Assembly: GCA_002350615.1 (NCBI GenBank) | Contig: DEFD01000022.1 | Location: forward strand, 1 to 18,257 | Length of the DNA: 18,257 bases | Source of the DNA: Bacteroidales bacterium UBA2861 | Lineage (GTDB): Bacteria; Bacteroidota; Bacteroidia; Bacteroidales; UBA932 | Direction of reading: 5' to 3' | In this document: positions 1 to 8,100 of the stretch, in pieces | Layout: every line of letters starts with the position of its first letter | Position numbering within the stretch: position 1 is the first letter of the stretch | Position numbers and translations under genes: made by a program | Notes under the pieces: model-generated | What the model was told of the DNA's origin: nothing | The model's database searches: none | Seen by the model: the letters and a program-made list of their open reading frames with translations, nothing else

Positions 1-22
1 TTGGATTTATAGAGGAAATATA

Positions 23-55
23 CAAATTTATCCGGAAACCGCTAAATACTGTCAA
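23..55 (-). promoter_or_regulatory. Possible leftward promoter for a gene outside the window
   Basis: On the minus strand TAAATTTG (30 to 23) is a perfect TAnnTTTG -7 box, and TTTTG ends at 53, about 22 bp upstream, slightly longer than the usual 19-21 bp. It lies at the 3' end of the cytidine deaminase gene and would drive a minus-strand gene beyond base 1. Only the motif supports it. Confidence 0.3.
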
Positions 56-515
56 AAATTAGAGGGAGTACATCATCCACCTTGTCGAACTTCCATATTA
101 TGCCGTCGCCTGCCATGATCACGGACATAGGCTTGCCCGATTTGGCCTGATATTGGGCCATAACCTGCCTGCAGGCACCGCAGGGAGTCGCCGGAGCCTT
201 GGCAAGGCGTCCCATGACGCCGCCGGCGATGGCTATGCTCACCATGGCTTTGTCCGGGTAGCTCGCCCCGGCATGGAACATTGCGGTGCGTTCAGCACAG
301 AGACCTGAAGGAAAGGCTGCGTTTTCCTGGTTGGCCCCTTTCACGACAGTACCGTTTGAAAGGCGCACGGCCGCACCCACATTGAAATGGGAATAAGGGG
401 CGTAGGAACCTTTCATCGCATCTATCGCGGCAAGCACCAATTCCCTGTCTTCCTTGCTCATTTCGTCCGGAGATGAATACTCTTTGTAGGAAATCTTTAT
501 TTCTTTATCGGTCAT
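42..515 (-). CDS. cdd: Cytidine deaminase
   Basis: Homotetrameric-type cytidine deaminase of 157 residues, which hydrolyses cytidine or deoxycytidine to (deoxy)uridine in cytoplasmic pyrimidine salvage. The zinc site is complete: Cys73-Ala-Glu75 in GLCAERTAMF (Glu75 is the proton shuttle) and the PCGAC motif with Cys112 and Cys115. The substrate-binding FNVGAA and NQENAAFPSG segments are also present. The reading frame stays open about 200 codons further upstream, but that part is antisense to mnmA and has no homology, so the ATG at 515, right before the conserved domain, is chosen. The gene is divergent from mnmA, with about 100 bp between the two starts. I could not find a convincing TAnnTTTG box for it; ATTCTTTG at 551-544 on the minus strand is only a weak match. 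Confidence 0.93.
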   Translation of the reverse strand: MTDKEIKISYKEYSSPDEMSKEDRELVLAAIDAMKGSYAPYSHFNVGAAVRLSNGTVVKGANQENAAFPSGLCAERTAMFHAGASYPDKAMVSIAIAGGVMGRLAKAPATPCGACRQVMAQYQAKSGKPMSVIMAGDGIIWKFDKVDDVLPLIFDSI

Positions 516-575
516 ATCCGTGTTATTTAGGTCTGCTAATATACAAAGAATCTGCGAGAAGAACAAAGCGGGCGC

Positions 576-606
576 TTGCACGAACCGAGGGAAAAGAGTA
601 TTTTTG
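576..606 (+). promoter_or_regulatory. Bacteroidetes-type promoter of mnmA
   Basis: TTG at 576-578 and TATTTTTG at 599-606 are separated by 20 bp, matching the -33/-7 consensus. The -7 box ends only 8 bases before the mnmA ATG at 615, so the transcript would have almost no leader. The box would lie inside the gene if the alternative TTG start at 576 were used, which argues for the ATG. Confidence 0.65.
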
Positions 607-614
607 CAGAGATT

Positions 615-1988
615 ATGAAGATTTGTGTAGGACTGTCCGGAGGAGTGGACTCCAGTGTCGCCGCCCTGCTGCTCAAGAGGCAGGGTTACGACGTGTTTGC
701 CATGTTCATGCAGAACTGGCACGATGCGGACGCCACCCTTCACGGCAGCTGTGAATGGGAGGAGGACAAGTTCGTAGCCGAGATGGTTGCGAGAAAGATA
801 GGAATTCCCTTCTACTTCGTGGATCTCAGCAAAGAGTACCGCAAGCGAGTCGTGGACTACATGTTCGACGAATACGAGCGCGGCCGCACTCCCAATCCGG
901 ATGTTCTCTGCAACCGGGAAATCAAATTCGACGCCTTCCTCAAAAAGGCCCGTGAACTTGGCGCAGACATGGTTGCAACCGGCCATTACTGCCGCAAGGA
1001 AGAACTCCCGGACGGAACATGCCGCATTCTTGCAGGCAGCGATCCCGGCAAGGACCAGAGCTACTTTCTCTGCCAGCTGACCCAGGAACAGCTTTCCAGG
1101 GCGATTTTCCCGATAGGGCATCTTCTGAAAAAAGAAGTGCGCGCCATAGCGAAGGAAGCCGATCTGCCGTCCGCGGACAAGAAAGACTCACAGGGAATCT
1201 GTTTTGTGGGCAAGGTGGATCTTCCGACATTCCTAAAACAGAAGCTGCAGAGCCGGGAAGGAGAAGTCATAGAGGTTTTTGACGCCTTCTTCGAAGACAA
1301 CCCCCTGTATCAGAGGCAGAAAGCAATCGTCGCATCCCTGATGCGCGAGGATTACAGCGGTCCGGTGCCCATGATTTCCAGCTACATTTCAGAAGACAAA
1401 TGCACGGCGGTGGACGACGCCCATCCGCTGGATCCCGGAAAGACCGCAGCCCTCGGAGATGAGGATTTAAGGACTCTCGCCACTCCCCTCGACTACTCAG
1501 GAATCCAGTTTGAAACGGAAACTTACCGCAGCGGGCACAAGCATGTAAAAAAGACAAGACTCAAACCCAATCCCTGGGGTTGCGTGGCCGGAAAACATGA
1601 AGGCGCGCAATTCTATACCATCGGACAGAGGAAGGGTCTGGGAATCGGCGGCCACAGCGACCCTGTTTTCGTGATAGCCACCGATACGGAGGCCAACCGC
1701 ATATATGTCGGCGAAGGTCACCGCCACAAAGGTCTCTCCCGCATTTGCCTCCATATGGATGCCGGGGATCTCCACTGGATCCGCCCCGAACTGGAGATGG
1801 CTGTGGGAGAACATCGCTGCTACAAGGTACGCATCCGCTACAGGCAACCCCTTCAGGATGCCACTCTACTGCGGCGGGAAGACGGTATGTACATAGTCTT
1901 CGACCAACCACAGAGGGGAATCAGCCCGGGACAGTTCGCGGTGTGGTATGAGGCCGACGGAGAAATGATCGGAAGCGGAATAATATGA
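615..1988 (+). CDS. mnmA: tRNA 2-thiouridylase MnmA with a lineage-type insertion
   Basis: Adenylates and then thiolates uridine 34 (s2U34) of the Lys, Glu and Gln tRNAs, using sulfur relayed from a cysteine desulfurase. The 457-residue protein shows the PP-loop SGGVDSS (residues 8-14), the nucleophilic Cys99 in NPDVLCNREIKF, the ATGHY segment near 121-125, the persulfide-carrying Cys196 in DSQGICFVG, and the YTIGQRKGLGIGG block near 334-346. Usual length is about 360 residues; the extra ~100 residues (about 222-322) sit between the KQKLQSREGEV segment and GKHEGAQFYTIGQ. The ATG at 615 begins exactly with the family N-terminus (MKICVGLSGG). It shares ATGA with the downstream dehydrogenase gene, so the two are probably translationally coupled. 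Confidence 0.95.
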   Translation: MKICVGLSGGVDSSVAALLLKRQGYDVFAMFMQNWHDADATLHGSCEWEEDKFVAEMVARKIGIPFYFVDLSKEYRKRVVDYMFDEYERGRTPNPDVLCNREIKFDAFLKKARELGADMVATGHYCRKEELPDGTCRILAGSDPGKDQSYFLCQLTQEQLSRAIFPIGHLLKKEVRAIAKEADLPSADKKDSQGICFVGKVDLPTFLKQKLQSREGEVIEVFDAFFEDNPLYQRQKAIVASLMREDYSGPVPMISSYISEDKCTAVDDAHPLDPGKTAALGDEDLRTLATPLDYSGIQFETETYRSGHKHVKKTRLKPNPWGCVAGKHEGAQFYTIGQRKGLGIGGHSDPVFVIATDTEANRIYVGEGHRHKGLSRICLHMDAGDLHWIRPELEMAVGEHRCYKVRIRYRQPLQDATLLRREDGMYIVFDQPQRGISPGQFAVWYEADGEMIGSGII

Positions 1989-3580
1989 TAGAATTCGAAT
2001 TGACGGCAGCGCTCGGACACGAGCCGAAACTCCGGGAGATTGAAGCCCGGGCGGGCGGACGTCAGTGGTTCCTCCGCAAAAGGAGCATCGACTCCAGAAA
2101 GGAGCCGCTGTGGCGCTACCGCTACGAAGCATACGACGAAGGCGAATACACGCCTCGCCAAGCACCTGATTATAAAGATGTTTCCAACGCGGAGCCGGTT
2201 ATAGTAGCAGGCTCAGGCCCTGCCGGAATGTTCGCAGCGCTGGAGCTGCTCGTCCTCGGTCTCAAGCCGATTATCCTGGAACGCGGCAAGAACGTACATG
2301 AGAGGAAATTCGACATGGCGAAACTCTCAAGGGACGGAATCGTGGATCCGGAATCCAACTATTGCTACGGCGAAGGCGGCGCAGGGGCGTTTTCCGACGG
2401 GAAACTCTACACCCGCTCATCAAAACGCGGCGATGTGGGAGAAGTGCTTCAGCGTCTCGTGGATTTCGGGGCGTCCTCATCCATCCTGATAGATGCCCAC
2501 CCACATATCGGTTCGGACAAGCTGCCGGCGGTAGTGGAGAACATCCGCAATTTCATCGTCCGGCATGGAGGCGAATACCATTTCCAGTCCTGCGTCTGCG
2601 GCATAGACGGCGGTCCGGGCAGTTTCGAAGTCCGCTGCAAGAACGGGAAAACTTACAAGGGTGCGGCAGTAATCCTGGCCACGGGCCATTCCGCACGCGA
2701 TATTTACGAGATGCTCGCAGAAAAGGGCGGCGCTCTCGAAGCCAAGGGATTCGCCCTTGGAGTGCGGGTCGAACATCCGCAGGAGAAAATAAACTGGGCC
2801 CAGTATCACGGCCAGTGGAAACCCGGGATTCCGGCTGCCGAGTACTCCTTCGTGGAACAGCAGGACGGACGGGGCGTTTTCAGCTTCTGCATGTGCCCGG
2901 GAGGCATTCTGGTGCCTTCTTCCACGGAACCCGGTACGGTGGTGCTGAACGGCATGTCCAACTCTGCGAGGAACGGACGTTTCGCCAATGCCGGGGTGGT
3001 CGTGCAGCTTGAGCCCGAAGACATTCCCGGCGACAATCCTTTCAGGCTGATGGATTTCCAGCAGGGTGTGGAACGCAGGATGTACGAATACTGCTGCGCA
3101 GTCCGTGACGGGAAAGACGAGGCTCGTTCAGCCGCCGACAAGGCCGGGATATCCCTCCGGGAATTCATGTCCGGTCTGCCTCAGAACCCCATGGCCGCAC
3201 CCGCGCAGAGGATGGAAGATTTCTGCCTTGGCAGGCTGAGCAAGAAAATGCCTGAAACGAGCTATCACCCCGGAGTCATTTCCGCTCCCCTGCATGAACT
3301 GCTTCCTCCCATCGTCGCGCAGCGGCTGCGGAAGGTCTTCCCAAGGGTTAAAATCCGCAATTACTACAGCAACGCGGCTCTGTTGCTCGGGGTGGAAAGC
3401 AGGACATCTTCCCCGGTCCGCATCCCGAGGGACGGCGAGAGCCTGCAATATGTCTCCATGCCGGGCATCTACCCATGCGGAGAAGGCGCCGGATATTCGG
3501 GAGGCATAGTTTCCTCAGCCATCGACGGCATCCGCTGCGCCCAGGCGGCCGCTGACGCCTTGAATAATCGGAGCAAATAA
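1985..3580 (+). CDS. Uncharacterised FAD-dependent dehydrogenase (COG2509 type)
   Basis: A 531-residue flavoprotein. The dinucleotide-binding motif GSGPAG is at residues 76-81, followed by an acidic residue ending the second strand (ILERG, Glu99). Also present are a glycine-rich GEGGAGAFSDGKLYTR block, the ATGHSARD motif typical of this family, and a C-terminal YPCGEGAGYSGGIVSSAIDGIRCA segment that would contact the flavin. About 70 residues precede the FAD domain, as in the family of uncharacterised FAD-dependent dehydrogenases widespread in Bacteroidetes and Firmicutes. The physiological substrate is not known. It starts inside the mnmA stop (ATGATA), so it is expressed with mnmA; whether that reflects a role in tRNA modification or only compact packing cannot be told from sequence. 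Confidence 0.88.
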   Translation: MIEFELTAALGHEPKLREIEARAGGRQWFLRKRSIDSRKEPLWRYRYEAYDEGEYTPRQAPDYKDVSNAEPVIVAGSGPAGMFAALELLVLGLKPIILERGKNVHERKFDMAKLSRDGIVDPESNYCYGEGGAGAFSDGKLYTRSSKRGDVGEVLQRLVDFGASSSILIDAHPHIGSDKLPAVVENIRNFIVRHGGEYHFQSCVCGIDGGPGSFEVRCKNGKTYKGAAVILATGHSARDIYEMLAEKGGALEAKGFALGVRVEHPQEKINWAQYHGQWKPGIPAAEYSFVEQQDGRGVFSFCMCPGGILVPSSTEPGTVVLNGMSNSARNGRFANAGVVVQLEPEDIPGDNPFRLMDFQQGVERRMYEYCCAVRDGKDEARSAADKAGISLREFMSGLPQNPMAAPAQRMEDFCLGRLSKKMPETSYHPGVISAPLHELLPPIVAQRLRKVFPRVKIRNYYSNAALLLGVESRTSSPVRIPRDGESLQYVSMPGIYPCGEGAGYSGGIVSSAIDGIRCAQAAADALNNRSK

Positions 3581-3589
3581 CTATATTTG
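3560..3589 (+). promoter_or_regulatory. Promoter of the lipoprotein gene
   Basis: TTG at 3560-3562 and TATATTTG at 3582-3589, 19 bp apart, match the Bacteroidetes promoter consensus. The -33 element lies inside the end of the dehydrogenase gene. The -7 box ends 22 bases before the ATG at 3612. Confidence 0.65.
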
Positions 3590-3611
3590 CAAACCCATAA
3601 TTTTATTTGAT

Positions 3612-4025
3612 ATGAAAAAAGTTGTCATCATTCTGAGCATAATAGCTGCGGCGCTGTCCCTCACCGGCTGTGAAATCGACGGAGCCATGATCCGCACCGA
3701 AGAATACATCATCAAACCCACGGACTGGATAGCCACGAACGACTGCCTCTATGTGGAATGCAACGCGGACTTCCTCACCCGCTCGGCTATCGACAACGGC
3801 ATCGTCAGTGCCTGCTATTACATTGACGAAGAAAGGACTTGGGCTCCCCTCCCTTTCATACGCACCGTCACTTATTCCGGCGGAATGTCCACAACCACCA
3901 CCGTAGAGAGCATTCGTGCAGAGTGGTCTGAGGGTCTTGTGGTCTTCATCGTGGAGGACATGGACGGAAGGGTCCCTCTCCTCTTTGACAGCGACAAGCG
4001 TTTCAAAGTAAGCGTAAGCAGATAA
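3612..4025 (+). CDS. Small hypothetical lipoprotein
   Basis: A 137-residue protein with a signal-peptidase-II leader: MKK, a hydrophobic stretch, then the lipobox LTGC with Cys20 as the lipidated residue. The mature part (about 118 residues) has a mixed hydrophobic/polar pattern and a threonine run (STTTTVES). I do not recognise a family. The lipobox predicts anchoring in the periplasm or outer membrane; Glu-Ile-Asp follow the cysteine, and the acidic residues might favour surface export in Bacteroidetes, but that is weak inference. It has its own promoter. Its stop is one base from the stop of convergent tsaD. Confidence 0.75.
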   Translation: MKKVVIILSIIAAALSLTGCEIDGAMIRTEEYIIKPTDWIATNDCLYVECNADFLTRSAIDNGIVSACYYIDEERTWAPLPFIRTVTYSGGMSTTTTVESIRAEWSEGLVVFIVEDMDGRVPLLFDSDKRFKVSVSR

Positions 4026-4026
4026 A

Positions 4027-5049
4027 TCAGAAGTCCGCCATCCGGGACACCGGAGCGACATCAAGGGAAGCACGTTCGCCGGCCAGGTAGTGATACCAGC
4101 CGGCGATTGCTATCATGGCGGCATTGTCCGTCGTGAACTTGAATTCCGGCAGATACACCTTCCAGCCTCTCTTCTCCCCCTCTGCAAGCATTCTCGCACG
4201 CAGTCCGCTGTTGGCGGAAACCCCGCCGCCTATGGTGATCTCGCGGATGCCGGTCTGCTTAGCTGCCTTGACAAGTTTGTCCATCAGGATGTCAATCAGG
4301 GTCTTCTGGAAAGAAGCGCAGATGTCTTCCTTGTTTTTCTCCATGAAATCCGGATCCTTCGCGATTTCATCCCGTACGAAATACAGCAGCGAAGTCTTGA
4401 TGCCGCTGAAACTGTAATCGAGTCCGGGTATGTGGGGCTTGGCGAATTTGAAACGTTCTGGATCTCCGAGCTTGGCCAGCCTGTCAATTACCGGTCCGCC
4501 GGGATAACCCAGCCCGAGCATCTTCGAGCATTTGTCGAAGGCTTCGCCCACCGCGTCATCTATCGTCTGCCCGAGAATCTCGTATTCCAACGGGGAATTC
4601 ACCTTGACTATCTGCGAGTTGCCGCCGGATACCAGCAGGCAGAGATAAGGGAAGGACGGCTGCACCACCTCTTTCCCGGGCTGCTTCACGAAATCTGCGA
4701 GCAGGTGTCCCTGGAGATGGTTCACCATCACAGTCGGTATTCCAAGGGATATACCGAGGGCTTTTGCGAAAGAGGTTCCCACAAGAAGAGAGCCCAGAAG
4801 GCCGGGACCGCGGGTAAAGGCTGTCGCGGAAAGTTCCGAAGCGCTTACTCCCGCACGCGAAAGGGCCTCGCTCACTACAGGCACGATATTAAGTTCATGC
4901 GCCCTTGAGGCAAGTTCGGGAACCACTCCCCCATATGCCTTGTGCACGTCCTGGCTGGCGATTACATTAGAAAGCAGCCACCCGTCTTTGATGACTGCCG
5001 CCGAGGTATCGTCGCAAGAAGATTCTATTCCCAGTATGATATCTGACAT
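4027..5049 (-). CDS. tsaD: tRNA N6-threonylcarbamoyladenosine transferase TsaD
   Basis: Transfers the threonylcarbamoyl group from threonylcarbamoyl-AMP to adenosine 37 of ANN-decoding tRNAs (t6A), working with TsaB and TsaE. The 340-residue length is normal for the family. Seen: the N-terminal ASKHA-type segment ILGIESSCDDTSAAV, the metal-binding His111 and His115 in VNHLQGHLLA (the usual HxxxH, with Leu-Gln-Gly between), the LVSGGNSQI motif, a GxGY region (MLGLGYPGG), the SFSGIKTSLL segment and the C-terminal FTTDNAAMIA block with its metal-ligand aspartate. The ATG at 5049 is chosen over one seven codons upstream because the family N-terminus begins at MSDIILGIE. It is divergent from tamB and convergent with the lipoprotein gene. 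Confidence 0.95.
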   Translation of the reverse strand: MSDIILGIESSCDDTSAAVIKDGWLLSNVIASQDVHKAYGGVVPELASRAHELNIVPVVSEALSRAGVSASELSATAFTRGPGLLGSLLVGTSFAKALGISLGIPTVMVNHLQGHLLADFVKQPGKEVVQPSFPYLCLLVSGGNSQIVKVNSPLEYEILGQTIDDAVGEAFDKCSKMLGLGYPGGPVIDRLAKLGDPERFKFAKPHIPGLDYSFSGIKTSLLYFVRDEIAKDPDFMEKNKEDICASFQKTLIDILMDKLVKAAKQTGIREITIGGGVSANSGLRARMLAEGEKRGWKVYLPEFKFTTDNAAMIAIAGWYHYLAGERASLDVAPVSRMADF

Positions 5050-5090
5050 TACATATGCCTGAAGACGCAATTAGAGCCCTCGGGCGGGTG

Positions 5091-5098
5091 CAAATTTA
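5091..5098 (-). promoter_or_regulatory. -7 box of the tsaD promoter
   Basis: TAAATTTG on the minus strand is a perfect TAnnTTTG match about 42 bases upstream of the tsaD ATG. No clear TTTG -33 element is seen at the expected distance. It is divergent from the tamB box 13 bp away. Confidence 0.5.
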
Positions 5099-5110
5099 GT
5101 GAATTATTTC

Positions 5111-5118
5111 TATTTTTG
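5111..5118 (+). promoter_or_regulatory. -7 box of the tamB operon promoter
   Basis: TATTTTTG matches TAnnTTTG exactly and lies about 47 bases before the proposed tamB start at 5166. A -33 TTTG is not evident. It probably starts the long transcript that runs through tamB, the RsmI-like gene, mtaB and the hydrolase gene. Confidence 0.5.
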
Positions 5119-5165
5119 TAGATTGCCTGTAATATAGGTATAACGATTTTAAAAGAGATACCGCC

Positions 5166-8100
5166 ATAAAGAAGACCGCCGACATAGCCGCAAGGATTTT
5201 CGGAGCCATCGTGCTTTTGATCGCAGCGCTGCTGACCGCCGTTCAGCTGCCTTCGGTACAGGAGCGCATCGCCGACAGGGCACTCAATGCCCTGGAGGAA
5301 AAGATCCAGGGTGTCATGAGCTTTGGCGAGCTTCTTATAGAATCTCCCAATTCCTTCATAATCAAGGATGTACTCATCCTGGACGATGGTCCGCAGAGGC
5401 TCGCCGACACTGTCTTCGCGGCCCGCAGCATCGCGGGAAGCGTATCCGGCAAGAGTCTTTTTACCGGCAGCGGCGTACATCTTTCCAGGCTGGAGATCAA
5501 CGGAGCTTCCGCCCATTTCATCCACGAGGAAGACCCCATCCTGCGCAACAACTTCTCAAGGATCATCTCCGCGAACAGGAGGGCTCAGAAAGAAGAAAAG
5601 GCCAGGAATCTCGGACGTCCCATAATCCACGACGGGAGCGATACGCTTCGGCCGACTCCGGGACAGGAGGCTTTCCTTGCGGACAAGGTCATCATAAGGG
5701 ACCTGCGCTACATCATGCACAACTACGAAAAGAAGCTCAATATGAGGAGCAGCAGCGCAGTGAACTATGCCGACCTGGACGCCAGCGTGAGCCTCGAGGC
5801 GCATGATCTCAGGATCAAGGACGGTTATTTCCTTGCCGTTGTGGACGATGCGCGGATTAGCGAAAAATGCGGTTACAGCGTCAAGCACATCAGCGGAAAA
5901 GTGAAAGTCGGCCATGGAAAGGCTACCGTTGAGCGGATTCGCTTCGAAGATGCATGGTCCAAATTCAGCGCATCGCATTACTCGATGACCAGCGTCTGCG
6001 ACACCGCCTACAGGAATTACACCCACATGGTGCGGATGAAGGCCATCCTGGACAAGGGCCGTCTTTCCTCAAAGACAGTCTCAGCCTTCGCCGTGGGAAT
6101 CATGCCAAAGAGCGATTTCCTGCTGGACATAAAAGCGGTGGATGCGGAGGGTTTCTGCAACGATTTCAAAGCCAACAAGCTTAAATTCACCGAACTGCAT
6201 TCCGGCGTCAAGGCGGACATACACGGCCGCGTGACCGGAATCACCGATACCAAGAATATCTATTTCGACCTCCGGGCGGACGATCTCTCCTTCACCACGA
6301 AAGGCGCGGGCATCATCGCCGGCCTGGCGGACACCGGGAAAAAGGCGCCCGATTTCAGCAAGTTCGCTCCCGGGACGGTATTCACCTTCAAAGGCGGAGC
6401 CAAAGGTCCCCTCAACCGTCTCCATACGCGCGGCAGGATTTCTTCCGGAATCGGCAGGGCCGAAGCGGACCTGGACCTGAGGAACCTCATAGACAAGAGC
6501 CGCCCTGCCGAAATCGGAGGCACCCTGAGTACCAGGGCCCTCGATGCGGGACATATCATTTCCAGCGACAAGCTCGGGGAGTTCACCCTCAATACCGGTT
6601 TCCATGCAGTGCTCGGTGGAGGTACGCCGAGCGTGGTCGTGGACTCTTTCTATGTGGACAAGGCCGGCCTGCTCGGTTATGATTACACCGGCATAGCGGC
6701 CGCAGGTCGATTTGCCGGCGACTCTTTCGACGGAAAGATCATCTGCGCGGACCCCAACCTCAACTTCATCTTCCAGGGCATCTTCAATCTTTCCCCGAAA
6801 ACGAACAACGCCCTGTACAAGTTCTACGCGAATATCGGCTACGCCGACCTGCAGGCTCTCAAACTCGACACCCGCGGAGGCAGTTCCAAGCTTTCTTTCA
6901 CGGTGAGTTCGAACTTCATGAAGATAGGCCGGGGGGACATCCTAGGGGACATTGACATCAGGGACCTTACCGTAGAGAACGACAACGGGCGGCGTTATAT
7001 CGGAGACATTTCCGTAGGTTCGCATTCCAACGACAACATCAACCGCATCCAGCTGGAATCCGATTTCCTCGATGTGGGTTACGCCGGCAGCCGGAACATT
7101 ACCGGTATCCTTTCCGACATCCAGACCATTACGACCCGGCGCGAACTTCCCTCCATCTATCCTTCCGGCAGCATAGACCAGGGCCGTTCCGACAGCAATT
7201 ACGACCTCAGCATCGACCTGCACGACACCAGGGAACTGCTCGCCTTCATCAAGCCGGGGCTCTATATCGCCGATTCCACATGGATGGAAATCGGGATACA
7301 GAACGGAGGAGAACTCCGTGGGGAACTCTATTCTCCCCGCCTTGCGGTCAAGAAGAACTACATCAAGGGCGTGAGCATGAATTTCGACAACCTGGGAGGA
7401 AGCCTCAACGCCAGCATCATAGGAAAAGAACTGAAGGCGGGCCCGCTGCACCTCAAGGATGCCGCTTTCACCGCCTTCGGCCAGCATGACGACTTCTTCC
7501 TGAGCCTGCATTACGACAGTCTCAAGGGCGCCGACAACATGGGAGAGATTTATCTTTCCGGCAATATCTACAGGGACGAAAACGACTCCCTCGTGCTCAT
7601 GGCCAATCCCCTCTCCTCCTACATGCAGTTCGGCGGAGAGCAGTGGGACATGTCCGAATCCTATATCACCCTGCGTTCAGGCCAGGCGCAGTTCAAGGAT
7701 TTCCGTATCAGCAGCGGCAGTCAGAGCATTTCCCTCGAAGGCGGAATTTCCCTGACGCAACCGGACACTCTCAGGCTGGGAATCGACGGCGTTCACCCGG
7801 GCATAGTCAATTATTTCTCTGAAAGACAATACGATATAGACGGCAGCATAACCGGCAGGGCTATAGTCACATCACCTGCAAAGGAAAAGCTAAGGGCCCT
7901 TGTCAACGTAGGCTGCGATTCACTCATCGTTGCAGGCGAGCAGGCGGGAAGCCTCAAGATGGCCGCCGTATGGGACAATTCCAGCGGCAAGACCAATGTC
8001 TATGTGCGCAACATAGCCGACGGGCATGACGCCCTGAATGCCAAGGGAACCTACGATATCGACAGCAGGAACCTCGACATCAGCGCCAATCTCGACAAGA

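Noticed and set aside
516..1121. Long N-terminal extension of the cytidine deaminase frame
   Set aside because: It lies antisense to mnmA and shows no homology; the domain begins at 515.
4090..4908. 272-codon plus-strand frame opposite tsaD
   Set aside because: It is antisense to a clear tsaD; its composition is a shadow of that gene and no motif is seen.
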